DNA of 32,538 nt, from the NCBI GenBank assembly GCA_002390845.1, contig DGQT01000026.1, forward strand, positions 1-32,538, read 5' to 3'. Positions 22,889 through 31,566 of the stretch are shown here, piece after piece (position 1 is the stretch's first letter; every line of letters starts with the position of its first letter). A program made the position numbers and the translations under genes. Below the pieces are notes generated by a model that worked only from the letters and a program-made list of their open reading frames with translations, searched no databases and was not told the DNA's origin. Source of the stretch: Chitinophagaceae bacterium UBA4407. Lineage in GTDB: Bacteria; Bacteroidota; Bacteroidia; Chitinophagales; Chitinophagaceae.

Positions 22889-23140
22889 CAGAATATCCCT
22901 GATTGAACTTTTGTTGCGTCGCACACTTGGAGGTTCGGATTTATATTCAGCAGGAAATACACCTACGTTTTTGGATAAATTACTTTTAAAAATAGTTTGC
23001 AGAACAGCATTGCAAAAAACACAAGGCCTGTAAAAAAGCAGACCGATTGCACCGGAAGCGTTCAATAGAATTGTTGTTGTACAAGAGTGCGACGCAACAG
23101 GTGCTGCATTCATGTTTTTCAGCCGGGAACATAAAAATAC
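22869..23140. repeat. Inverted repeat element p/q (form A, both arms)
   Basis: The reverse arm p has core GTTGCGTCGCACACTTGGAG at 22913-22932; the forward arm q has core GTACAAGAGTGCGACGCAAC at 23079-23098. The outer part of p reaches the MbnP start region. The outer part of q continues GTGCTGCATTCATG, then CAGCCGGGAACATAAAAATA. The gap between sprA and the MbnP gene (22889-23198) holds no gene and is mostly this element. No strong hairpin is seen in its spacer. Confidence 0.85.
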
Positions 23141-23198
23141 TTCATTGCATTGCACCAGATCATTGTTTTATTGTAAATGCAAATTACCGTTTCTTATT

Positions 23199-26100
23199 TT
23201 AAGGAGTTGTTGGCGCCAGTGAAATGCGAACCTGTATACCGGCCCTGGTGTTGGTTACCGGTGCAGAGGTAGATATGTATGGCACTACCCGCTGCTGATC
23301 GAAATAAAATTTAAGGTTTACACGGCTGCTCATTACAAGATCGAGTGATGGCTGAATACTGATGACTTTTTGACCTCCGGTACTGTATGCATTCGCCTGG
23401 TCGAGACGGCTGTTGCTTTGTACATCGTCGCGCATGGAAAGGTCGAGATTGAGGTTTATATCGTTGCCTTCGTCGGTAGCCTTCAGGAATGGAAATTTAA
23501 ACGGAAGGTGTACACCTTTCTGCCTGTAACTGCCGCCGAAGGTCCACTCTGTACTGCGCACTTCGCTTAACTGGAAATCGAGCAGGCTTAAACTTAGCGT
23601 GCGGCTTTTCTTAAACTCGAACCTGAAGTTTGTTTGAGTTGTGGTTGTTACATCGATACCAAACAAAGGTGCAAACTGTTCCTGAATGGTAAGATTGGGT
23701 ACCAGGAAGAAAGGAACATAGTTACCGGAAATTGTATCCAGAAAAGAAGGCGCACCATAATGAAAACGGTCAGTAAACAGCAACGCACTCGAATAAGAAT
23801 TCATACTTAAGGAAGATGAGTAAGCATGTGTAAAAGAGATATTACTAAATGTATTTGCAATTGCAGGGATTTTTGTGAGGCCTGTATAAGTAAATCTCCA
23901 GTTTGGCAATGGCTTTATGCCACTGAATGGATTTGATTTAACATTGGGGTTGGACTGGCTGATTAATGAAACCGAATTAGGGTCTTTGCCGCTATATGCT
24001 GCAATGAATGCCGGTATCAGTACATCCTGTGCATAACGGCCATAACCAACCGGGTATGTTTTGCCGTCAGCACCGGTGGTAGTTGGGGACCCGGAATTTT
24101 TCCAATAAGGGTTTGACTGGGCAAGACGGTTTGCAATCACCTGCCTGTAATCCTGAAATTTATTAAATGTTTGAGAAACCTCGGTGGGCTTGTATTTTCC
24201 AAATAATGTTTTATAGCTGATATAAGAAACACTGAAACCACCACCGGCCAATGGGCTAAGATGGCTAAATGTATCTACGGCAGTTAAAGAAAGATTTTTA
24301 TATAATTCAGAATAATTTTTAGAGAACGTTTTATCAAGATTGATATCTACAACAAATTCTTTGATTGGTTCAAGTTGGGCAGAAAGACTTAAGCGCTGGT
24401 CAAAATTCTGGCTGAATAAAAGATTGAATCCACTGTCTCTGGATATAAGGCCTCTTGCCGCCTTTTGATTGAGCCAGACTGTATCAGGCTGTTTACCAAA
24501 AATGTAGTCAAGTCCAGGTTGCATACTGCTCCAGTTTTGACCGAGTAATTTAGCGCTATCAGTATAACCCGGAACACGGCTGTTATAATTTTCGCTATAG
24601 TTTACAGATACACGTTTTACCATGGTAGCAAACTGCACTGCAGTTTTTACTACGCCACCCGGGCCATTTACTTCTTTATTGTTGCGTTCTGCTTTACGTG
24701 CATCTCTTTTCAACTGCCGCCATTTTTGAAGGGCTTTTCTTTTTGCTTTTCCTTTAAGATTCTTTACTACCTCTGTCCTTGGTTTTATAACAATCGTTGT
24801 ATCGCTTTTATTATCTTTTGTTTTAGTATCAGTTTCTTCATCGCCATTGTTTTCGGCAGGCTGGTTTATTTTATCCAGCCATTTTGATTTACTGTACAGC
24901 TTTGAAAAATCAAGTTCAGCGTTCATTGAATTCTGCTGGCTGTTTTCAATAATATTTCCAAGGTTACGGGCAAGAATACTGGCTCCTATCCAATTATAAG
25001 TAGTTGTATAACTGTACCGTGCTGTAATCCAGTCTGTGAGGGGTAATTTAGACAATGGGAAATTATAACTAAAAACTGCTCTTTGCTGGTATAATGTATT
25101 ACGACCACCGCCAAAGAGATTTCTCTTTACGGTATCTTTTTTCAGCTTTGTATCAAGAAGACCCAATGGTTCATCAACCCTCGCAAAATTGGTGGCATTG
25201 AAATCAAAATTAAGGCTGCGGGTTAAATCCCACCGCATATTATAATAGCGATCGAAAGTAAAATACTTATCATAGCTTGTATCTACTTTTTCAACTTTAT
25301 TATCGAAAGAATTTACAATACGCGGTGTGTATTTTCCAAACTGGCGGTTGACATCTGCCCTGAAACTTAATAAAGAAGGAAGCGGGTTAAAATTAATATC
25401 ACGTATGGGTGCAAGCCAGAGGCTTTTATTTTTTATGCGTTTTTTAAAGGGTTCAAGAAATTTAGAATTGGCATTATATGTATAACCCATGCCAGCCCTG
25501 TGTTTTACAACACTGTTTAATAAGATAAGCGGGTTTATTTGCTCAAATTTTGTGTAAGAGTAACTGAAATCAAAGTTACTTATGCTCCAGAGTTTTGCCT
25601 TTTTACCAGTTTGCCCAAACCTCATATTGGTAAAATTGAGCGTTGTAATTGTGGTTTGATCAAGTGCAACTTTCTTTATGGAATCACGTTTATCGCCGGC
25701 GTTATCGAGTTTGTATTTATACTTAACATCTAGATCGTATGGGTCATATTGCGGTGTAAGTATGTTCTTATTAATACTTGCATAAACCGGGATCGAAGCG
25801 CCTAATTTCTTCGGCAAAAGCTTTGCTGCATCAATGGTAAGCGCAGCATCAAACTGTAACAGGTTGTTCCTTGCACGCTCGTTAGCCCTTTGTTCAATGG
25901 TACCAAAACCCTGCGTATAAGTATTTGCAGAAACAGACAAAGAGCCCAAATCAGCCAGTTGTAAATCTACACGACCCAAAGCAGCCCAACCGCCATTTTC
26001 ATCAATACGGGAAAGGCGCAATTCGTTGGCCCAAACTTCCGTATAAACAGGCGCATCTGAATTGGTATTTTCAACACCTATTAAGAAGCCCTGAACTTCT

Positions 26101-29100
26101 CCAAGATTGGGGTTACCTAAAACTGAAATGGTTTTATTTCCCTGTATTTCCCGGTATATCTCACTTAAAGACAAGCCAGCACTGTTTCTTCTAAGTTTTA
26201 GCTGTACAAGATCGTTCAAAATAAGATCAAGGTTATTTTCATCTGGCCATATCTCCGCAGCTGTAGCGGTGCCGCTGGGTAAAGTAATTTTTAATGGTAT
26301 CCTTATCTCATAGTAGTTATTCAGAAAATCCTGACCAATGCGTATTACAGCATTTAATTGACCATCCTGTACAGCAGGTTGGCCTAAAACAGATTCAGCA
26401 TGAATGAACATCGAAAGTTCGCCATACTGACGCATATCAAGATTCAATGTTTTAAAAACGGCCCGGGCGTCACCTTTTGTTAGGTTACTAATCTTAAGGC
26501 TCATAGACTGCTCATTCTGTAACAGATTTACACCATTGTTTCCCAGCAACTGAACACGTTCAATGCCAGGAGGGATTTTATAAGGTATTGGCTGACGACT
26601 GCTGTTCTCTTCAACGTTAACCGCAAGCACGTTCATGGTGGCTCCTGTTGAAATTGGCTTATAAGCACCAACATCATCGAGCTCATAAGTAAATGTTCGC
26701 CATTGATTGCGTACAAGATCAAGACTGGCAAAACGCATTACCACTGAATCTTCAAAATCCGTAGCATACATCCTTATAAAACGGATCGATTTAAAATCAG
26801 GGATTTGACCAACTTTATTGGTATAGTTTTTTATTGGTATTCTGAATAAAAACCAAGTTTCTGGTTTTGAAGTACCATCGGCAAGCCTGGGCGTAATAAT
26901 GCGTGAGTCAGTAATGTATTTAGTAATGCCTGGTGCCATACCTGGCTTCAGATCAATTTGATATTCGTAGTACTCCTCTGTTTCATTTAAAGTATTGTCT
27001 CTATTTAAATCCTCATTATCCGGGTATAAAGTAGCAGCAGGGGAAAACTGAGAATTGCCTGTTGAAACAGGTGAATTGCCTTGAGGGTTATTAAAATCCT
27101 TATACCGCCCAAGAATATCAGTAGAAGAAGCATCATAGCTAGCATCGCGGTACCATTTATAATCATCATTCGCAGGATCTTTTGAAGCCTTTTGGTAAAT
27201 TGTTGAATTTACTCCAAAATTTGTTTCAAGATCAGTTAGATATGTGGCTTGTTTGACTCTCTCAGAGTCATCATCTTCACCATCAAAGCCAACATCCTGA
27301 TAAGAACGGTCTGCAGGATCATTACTAAATGCCTGGGTAATTTGTATTGGATTTACCGGAACCCTGCCCCAAACACTGCTTTTATTATCTACAGCCGCGG
27401 GTTGGGTGGGCGTATTCAGCCCATTTTCATAAAACCGGAGACCGTCTTTAAGTACATCCTCGCTTACATTACCCAGGTTAATCAGCAGTTTACCTCCTGT
27501 ACTTGAAGGATTATTGATAAACGGATCCTGAACCCAAAACTCCATGAACTCAATATTACCTGTTTCAAAGTCTGTTTGATCAATACTGCGCATGATGCCT
27601 CCCCAGCGTTGTTTAGGGCTATTTAGTTTCCCGTTTATATCTATGTTAGCTTTATCATCGGTAAAATTATAAGGACCAGGATCAGTTGGATAATAAGCCA
27701 GATCAAAAGTTGCATTTAATACATCTGTGATATTAGTCGTACGCTGAGGGAACAATTCATTTGTATAAACCGCTCTTATCCTGGGATCACTTAAAGCTTT
27801 AAAATTACCCTTAAGCGGATTGCTGGGATTTGATTTATCCTGCAGAATTGGTTCAATATTATACCAGGCCATTTTAGCCCTGTTCTTTCCATACTCCAAT
27901 TTATTGGTACTTGTCGCTTCCTCAAAAGATGCCGGTGTTGACGCCAATACCCATGAAACAAAAGGAAAACGAAGATCAATGCTGCTGGTAGTACCTTCAA
28001 AATCGTCAATATAAATAAGGCCTTCATTACCCTTACCAATTTGCTTAGGGTGACCGGGTTTCAAAACAGCCGCCTCACCATAAGCATTAATGTTACTCAC
28101 CGCTTTTGAGTTGTAAAAAGGCAGCTTGTTTAATAGCCTTGTTAAACCTGGCAACTCTGAACGGTAATTAAAATCAACTCCATACATCGTGTTTTGAATC
28201 GGGTCTTCCCCATAATTTACTTTTGTAAAAAATGGCCGTTCCGTGAGGCGTTGCATGGTAGCACCCAGTGATAATTTCTTATTTGCAAGATAATCAAGCC
28301 GAAGCCCCATAAAACTGCGCTGCTGAATGCCGAAGCTTGCATTGTTTTCATATTGTACGTTTACCGGTACACCTGAATTGATGATTGCCTGGTTAATTAC
28401 TTTAAGCGTACCCAGGTTGTAGTCTATAATATAATCAATGTTTTCCTGTAATACCTGCCCTCCTGCTGTAACAGAAACAGAACCTGGGGGTATATTAAAG
28501 CCTCCCAATTGAATATCTGTTGTTGAGCTTCCCTTGACCGTTCCCTGTATGTAAAACCTGTTTAAATTGGCATAGGTTTGAGCAATCGCTTTTATAGAAT
28601 CGTAAAGTTGTTTATACAGGTATTTACTTTTTGTAGCAGAATCAAGCCCTATAAATGCTGTACTCTCCAGGTAAGAACCAAAAGGTTCCAGAACAGGAAA
28701 TATAATTTTCCCCTGTTGCGAGAGCACTGTAAAACTGTCAACAAAATCATATTGCCCGTCAGGTGCCGGATCGTTCCGGTTATTGAGTCTGTCAAGATTT
28801 AAAATTGTTAATAAGGATTTTCCGGAATAATCCTGGTTAGTTTCAGGCAAATAACGCTTTAAGCCACCGCTTGGTTCCTGGTAAAGTACATTCATGTTAA
28901 AACCATCACGTGCAATGCCGGTAACATCAAGTGAATAAACATTCTTCATCATCAGGTCCCATAAAGGAAGACTTGTGCGTTGTGATGTAGCCTTAAGCAA
29001 CTTAAGAAATAGTATTTTTTGAACTCCCTGTGTAGAATCCACTGTAACATCCTGCGAAAATTCACCTACCTGGAAAACCCTTCCATTGTAAGTGTATTGA

Positions 29101-30479
29101 TATGCAACAGCAAGCACATCATCCGGTTGTAATTGCTGATTTAAAGAAATAAAACCTACCTGGGGATTAAAATAATATTCACTGGGATCCAGTTTACGGG
29201 CAAATGTTTTTTCAAAATCATTTACAGGCGATAAACCTCTTGTCAATAGTATGGTATTGATCATTGCAGGGTTGCGGTTATGTTCTGCATCGCTTGCTAA
29301 AAAGGGATAAAGGTCATTGGCTCCATTCTCCGGAAAAAGCAGGTTTGTAGTTGAATGAACAGCAGGATTGTTTGGCTGCGGCTCTGCAAGATCAGCAAGG
29401 CCAACAATACTTCTTGTATTCGTTGTTGCTCCGTTTCTATTTGTAAGCCATACTTCTATACGCAGTACCTGCACCTGGCTTGTTACTACAGGCAACGTAC
29501 TCATGGCTTTGTTATAATTATTCTTAAAATACTGGGCTAACAAAAAGTGCCGGTTCTCCTCGTAATCATCCAGCTTTTTACTGATCGTTTGATTCAATCC
29601 CCCGCCTTGCAACGTTAGAGACTGCCGCTGCGAACGCTGGCTGGCAATAGCTGCCGTAACAAAAAGTTTCCCAAACTGCAAAGAGGTTTTTAAACCAAAC
29701 AAACTTTGCACACTTGCCATTAAAGTACCTTTACTCTGAAAAGAGATATTGCCAGCTTCAACAGATTTCAATATCTCATCGTCCATTCCTTTATAATCTA
29801 GCTTCAATTGATTTTCAAAATCAAAATTGGCGAGGGTGTTATAACTGATCGGTAGTTTTAGCTTATCGCCTATATTGGCCATGATGTTAACATTGGCATC
29901 CATGTTAAAATCAAAACCGCCATTCTTTCTTGCAGTTTCTGGCAAGGTTGGGTTTTTAATGTTCTGCCCCTGGTACCCTGCAGTAAGATCAATGGTGCCC
30001 TGGGGTTTTATATCTACTTTTAAGCCACCTGGCGCAACACCAAAAATCCTGTCGAATAATTTATCGTAAACCCTTGGTTTTGGTCTAATGATTTTCCTGT
30101 TAAGATCGAACAGCGTTTTTGAGCGGGAGCTAAAATATTCTGCTTCTGCCTGCTGCGACTGCAGCTTTAGAAATTCATCGAAAGTTAAATAGGTAGGCTT
30201 ACGGTAAACTGTATTGCCAATCTTTTCAATAATGTAATATTGTTTTGTAACCGGGTCATACTCTACATCTTGCTTTATCAGCGAAGAGTCATTAAGGTCA
30301 AAAGGGTTGTTAGAGTGCCACGAAAAGCGGTCACCACGCCTGTCTTGTATCGGAAACCGCAGTGAATCCTTTGAAGATCGACGCAGGCTGTCTTTTTTCT
30401 GTGCCACTGCATTGGTAGCTAATGCGCAGCAAAAAAAACACAGGAATGCAACACCAATAAAACGAAAAATGTAATTCAA
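23199..30479 (-). CDS. sprA: SprA, type IX secretion outer-membrane translocon
   Basis: 2426 residues, close to the roughly 2400 known for SprA/Sov. SprA forms the very large beta-barrel pore through which type IX cargo crosses the outer membrane. A signal peptide is visible at about 1-27 (MNYIFRFIGVAFLCFFCCAL, cleavage after NAVAQ). GGLKVDIKPQGTIDLTAGYQGQ (about 152-173) is a strong SprA N-terminal signature. The long remainder is rich in alternating beta strands with PFINNPSSTGGKLLINLGNVSEDVL and related lipocalin-like stretches. A Lys/Arg-rich insert (NLKGKAKRKALQKW...) occurs in the last quarter. The start is TTG at 30479, because no nearby ATG keeps the signal peptide. ruvA is 40 nt upstream, a pairing I recall from other Bacteroidota. 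Other Gld/Spr/Por genes are not in the window. Confidence 0.97.
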   Translation of the reverse strand: MNYIFRFIGVAFLCFFCCALATNAVAQKKDSLRRSSKDSLRFPIQDRRGDRFSWHSNNPFDLNDSSLIKQDVEYDPVTKQYYIIEKIGNTVYRKPTYLTFDEFLKLQSQQAEAEYFSSRSKTLFDLNRKIIRPKPRVYDKLFDRIFGVAPGGLKVDIKPQGTIDLTAGYQGQNIKNPTLPETARKNGGFDFNMDANVNIMANIGDKLKLPISYNTLANFDFENQLKLDYKGMDDEILKSVEAGNISFQSKGTLMASVQSLFGLKTSLQFGKLFVTAAIASQRSQRQSLTLQGGGLNQTISKKLDDYEENRHFLLAQYFKNNYNKAMSTLPVVTSQVQVLRIEVWLTNRNGATTNTRSIVGLADLAEPQPNNPAVHSTTNLLFPENGANDLYPFLASDAEHNRNPAMINTILLTRGLSPVNDFEKTFARKLDPSEYYFNPQVGFISLNQQLQPDDVLAVAYQYTYNGRVFQVGEFSQDVTVDSTQGVQKILFLKLLKATSQRTSLPLWDLMMKNVYSLDVTGIARDGFNMNVLYQEPSGGLKRYLPETNQDYSGKSLLTILNLDRLNNRNDPAPDGQYDFVDSFTVLSQQGKIIFPVLEPFGSYLESTAFIGLDSATKSKYLYKQLYDSIKAIAQTYANLNRFYIQGTVKGSSTTDIQLGGFNIPPGSVSVTAGGQVLQENIDYIIDYNLGTLKVINQAIINSGVPVNVQYENNASFGIQQRSFMGLRLDYLANKKLSLGATMQRLTERPFFTKVNYGEDPIQNTMYGVDFNYRSELPGLTRLLNKLPFYNSKAVSNINAYGEAAVLKPGHPKQIGKGNEGLIYIDDFEGTTSSIDLRFPFVSWVLASTPASFEEATSTNKLEYGKNRAKMAWYNIEPILQDKSNPSNPLKGNFKALSDPRIRAVYTNELFPQRTTNITDVLNATFDLAYYPTDPGPYNFTDDKANIDINGKLNSPKQRWGGIMRSIDQTDFETGNIEFMEFWVQDPFINNPSSTGGKLLINLGNVSEDVLKDGLRFYENGLNTPTQPAAVDNKSSVWGRVPVNPIQITQAFSNDPADRSYQDVGFDGEDDDSERVKQATYLTDLETNFGVNSTIYQKASKDPANDDYKWYRDASYDASSTDILGRYKDFNNPQGNSPVSTGNSQFSPAATLYPDNEDLNRDNTLNETEEYYEYQIDLKPGMAPGITKYITDSRIITPRLADGTSKPETWFLFRIPIKNYTNKVGQIPDFKSIRFIRMYATDFEDSVVMRFASLDLVRNQWRTFTYELDDVGAYKPISTGATMNVLAVNVEENSSRQPIPYKIPPGIERVQLLGNNGVNLLQNEQSMSLKISNLTKGDARAVFKTLNLDMRQYGELSMFIHAESVLGQPAVQDGQLNAVIRIGQDFLNNYYEIRIPLKITLPSGTATAAEIWPDENNLDLILNDLVQLKLRRNSAGLSLSEIYREIQGNKTISVLGNPNLGEVQGFLIGVENTNSDAPVYTEVWANELRLSRIDENGGWAALGRVDLQLADLGSLSVSANTYTQGFGTIEQRANERARNNLLQFDAALTIDAAKLLPKKLGASIPVYASINKNILTPQYDPYDLDVKYKYKLDNAGDKRDSIKKVALDQTTITTLNFTNMRFGQTGKKAKLWSISNFDFSYSYTKFEQINPLILLNSVVKHRAGMGYTYNANSKFLEPFKKRIKNKSLWLAPIRDINFNPLPSLLSFRADVNRQFGKYTPRIVNSFDNKVEKVDTSYDKYFTFDRYYNMRWDLTRSLNFDFNATNFARVDEPLGLLDTKLKKDTVKRNLFGGGRNTLYQQRAVFSYNFPLSKLPLTDWITARYSYTTTYNWIGASILARNLGNIIENSQQNSMNAELDFSKLYSKSKWLDKINQPAENNGDEETDTKTKDNKSDTTIVIKPRTEVVKNLKGKAKRKALQKWRQLKRDARKAERNNKEVNGPGGVVKTAVQFATMVKRVSVNYSENYNSRVPGYTDSAKLLGQNWSSMQPGLDYIFGKQPDTVWLNQKAARGLISRDSGFNLLFSQNFDQRLSLSAQLEPIKEFVVDINLDKTFSKNYSELYKNLSLTAVDTFSHLSPLAGGGFSVSYISYKTLFGKYKPTEVSQTFNKFQDYRQVIANRLAQSNPYWKNSGSPTTTGADGKTYPVGYGRYAQDVLIPAFIAAYSGKDPNSVSLISQSNPNVKSNPFSGIKPLPNWRFTYTGLTKIPAIANTFSNISFTHAYSSSLSMNSYSSALLFTDRFHYGAPSFLDTISGNYVPFFLVPNLTIQEQFAPLFGIDVTTTTQTNFRFEFKKSRTLSLSLLDFQLSEVRSTEWTFGGSYRQKGVHLPFKFPFLKATDEGNDINLNLDLSMRDDVQSNSRLDQANAYSTGGQKVISIQPSLDLVMSSRVNLKFYFDQQRVVPYISTSAPVTNTRAGIQVRISLAPTTP

Positions 30480-30519
30480 TTTTCAGTAGCTCTGGTTAGG
30501 TAGAAATTTGTGCTATAGG

Positions 30520-31107
30520 TTATAAATTTTTTAAAGCTTGTTTAATAATATCTTCCAAAGAAAGTGTTTCTTTAGCAGATTCTGAAACTTTTTTTACTGC
30601 CGATTCTGCCATTGGTTTGCCTATCCCCAACCCTACCAATGCGTTTACAGCGTCCTGTTCCGAAGACCTGTAGTTATTCCCTTCCGGCAGTGTATTTCCC
30701 GTTGAAATATTACCGAGTTTATCCTTTAGTTCCAACACCAGTCTTTCCGCAGTTTTACGGCCAATACCTTTAACGCTTTCCAACTGTTTTGTATTGCCCT
30801 GAACAATTGCTTTTACAATCTCCACGGGTTTCAAACCGCTCAGCATCATTCTTGCAGTTGATGCCCCTACACCAGATACACTGATTAGTTGCAGAAAGAG
30901 CTCTTTTTCGTCCTGCGTATGAAAGCCAAAAAGCGTTTGCCCGTTCTCTGTAATATGCAGGTAAGTAAACAGCTGCCCTTCGTCTTTATTACTGATAATG
31001 GTGTAAGTATGCAGGCTTATCTGCAATTCATATCCTACACCATTAACATCTACTACAACCTGCGCCGGAGTTTTATAAGCAAATTTTCCTCTTACAAAAG
31101 CAATCAT
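30520..31107 (-). CDS. ruvA: Holliday junction branch migration protein RuvA
   Basis: 195 residues. RuvA binds the four-way junction as a tetramer and loads the RuvB motor. Domain I (OB fold, 1-62) begins MIAFVRGKFAYKTPAQVVVDVNGVGYELQIS. Domain II has two helix-hairpin-helix motifs, LISVSGVGASTARMMLS and LESVKGIGRKTAERLVLELK. Domain III (about 148-195, DAVNALVGLGIGKPMAESAVKKV) is the RuvB-binding domain. ATG at 31107 is firm. It lies 40 nt upstream of sprA on the same strand and is probably co-transcribed with it, linking a repair gene to secretion only by position. Confidence 0.97.
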   Translation of the reverse strand: MIAFVRGKFAYKTPAQVVVDVNGVGYELQISLHTYTIISNKDEGQLFTYLHITENGQTLFGFHTQDEKELFLQLISVSGVGASTARMMLSGLKPVEIVKAIVQGNTKQLESVKGIGRKTAERLVLELKDKLGNISTGNTLPEGNNYRSSEQDAVNALVGLGIGKPMAESAVKKVSESAKETLSLEDIIKQALKNL

Positions 31108-31180
31108 ATATACGTTATTTCAAAATTTTAGTTTCTGTTTGCAAGCCGTTAAATTAAAATCATTTCGCCAATAGGCGATG

Positions 31181-31260
31181 TTTTATTTTTTGAGCCAGGC
31201 TACAGAATATCTATGATGCTTTCGTTGCGTCGCACACTTCAGCTAAAACAATTCTGTTGA
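31181..31260 (-). repeat. Interspersed repeat arm r (form A, reverse)
   Basis: The core is at 31224-31243 (GTTGCGTCGCACACTTCAGC). The outer part TTTATTTTTTGAGCCAGGCT is well preserved and abuts a small stem-loop. The inner part AATTCTGTTGATC is weak. No forward partner is seen before the next gene. Confidence 0.8.
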
Positions 31261-31511
31261 TCATTCCAATGCAATCTCACTACCCTTTTCTGTTGCTTTC
31301 AAAACAGCCTGCTTTTATTGAGTAAAATTGTCAATGTTGTTAAGATAAACAATTCGTAAATACGTATTGGTAAGGCAACAAGGAATGGCTACAAAAAAAG
31401 CAGGATGCATACTGAAACCACGCTGCCATGAAAGAAGAACCTTGAACCGAGCGTGGCAACAACAGCTTAATCAATGTTCTATTGCCTGGAACCAAAAGAT
31501 TTAAATGTATT

Positions 31512-31548
31512 TAAATAAAAAACCTGCGGCATTCGTACCGCAGGTTTT
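31512..31548 (-). terminator. Strong intrinsic terminator of the type IX cargo gene
   Basis: AAAACCTGCGG (31519-31529) and CCGCAGGTTTT (31538-31548) form a perfect 11-bp stem with an 8-nt loop. On the minus strand it is followed by TTATTTAAAT, continuing a T-rich run. It lies 18 nt past the stop of the gene at 31567. Confidence 0.92.
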
Positions 31549-31566
31549 GCAATTCATAAATCCTTT

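Larger units (their letters stand above)
31108..31566. other. Intergenic region between ruvA and the type IX cargo gene
   Basis: 459 nt without a credible gene. It holds a small stem TCGCC-AATA-GGCGA (31165-31178) followed on the plus strand by TGTTTTATTTTTT, then repeat arm r. There is also a weak 7-bp inverted repeat (CCACGCT 31418-31424 with AGCGTGG 31450-31456). Finally comes the terminator at 31519-31548. The promoter of the ruvA-sprA unit should lie in the first part, but I found no TAnnTTTG box there. Confidence 0.6.

Noticed and set aside
22869..23140. Element p/q considered as an insertion sequence with a transposase
   Set aside because: The space between the arms is under 200 nt and encodes nothing recognisable; no transposase is found in the window.
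22889..23155. Upstream extension of the MbnP-like protein to GTG 23155
   Set aside because: The extension translates repeat arms and places the signal peptide about 95 residues into the protein.
247..31260. CRISPR-like interpretation of the recurring 20-nt word
   Set aside because: Copies are kilobases apart in both orientations, without regular spacing, spacers or cas genes.
31359..31368. 10-nt palindrome AATACGTATT
   Set aside because: Short palindromes of this size are expected by chance in AT-rich intergenic DNA.
31418..31456. 7-bp inverted repeat considered as a terminator or RNA gene
   Set aside because: Short stem, 25-nt loop, no T-tract and no recognisable RNA fold.
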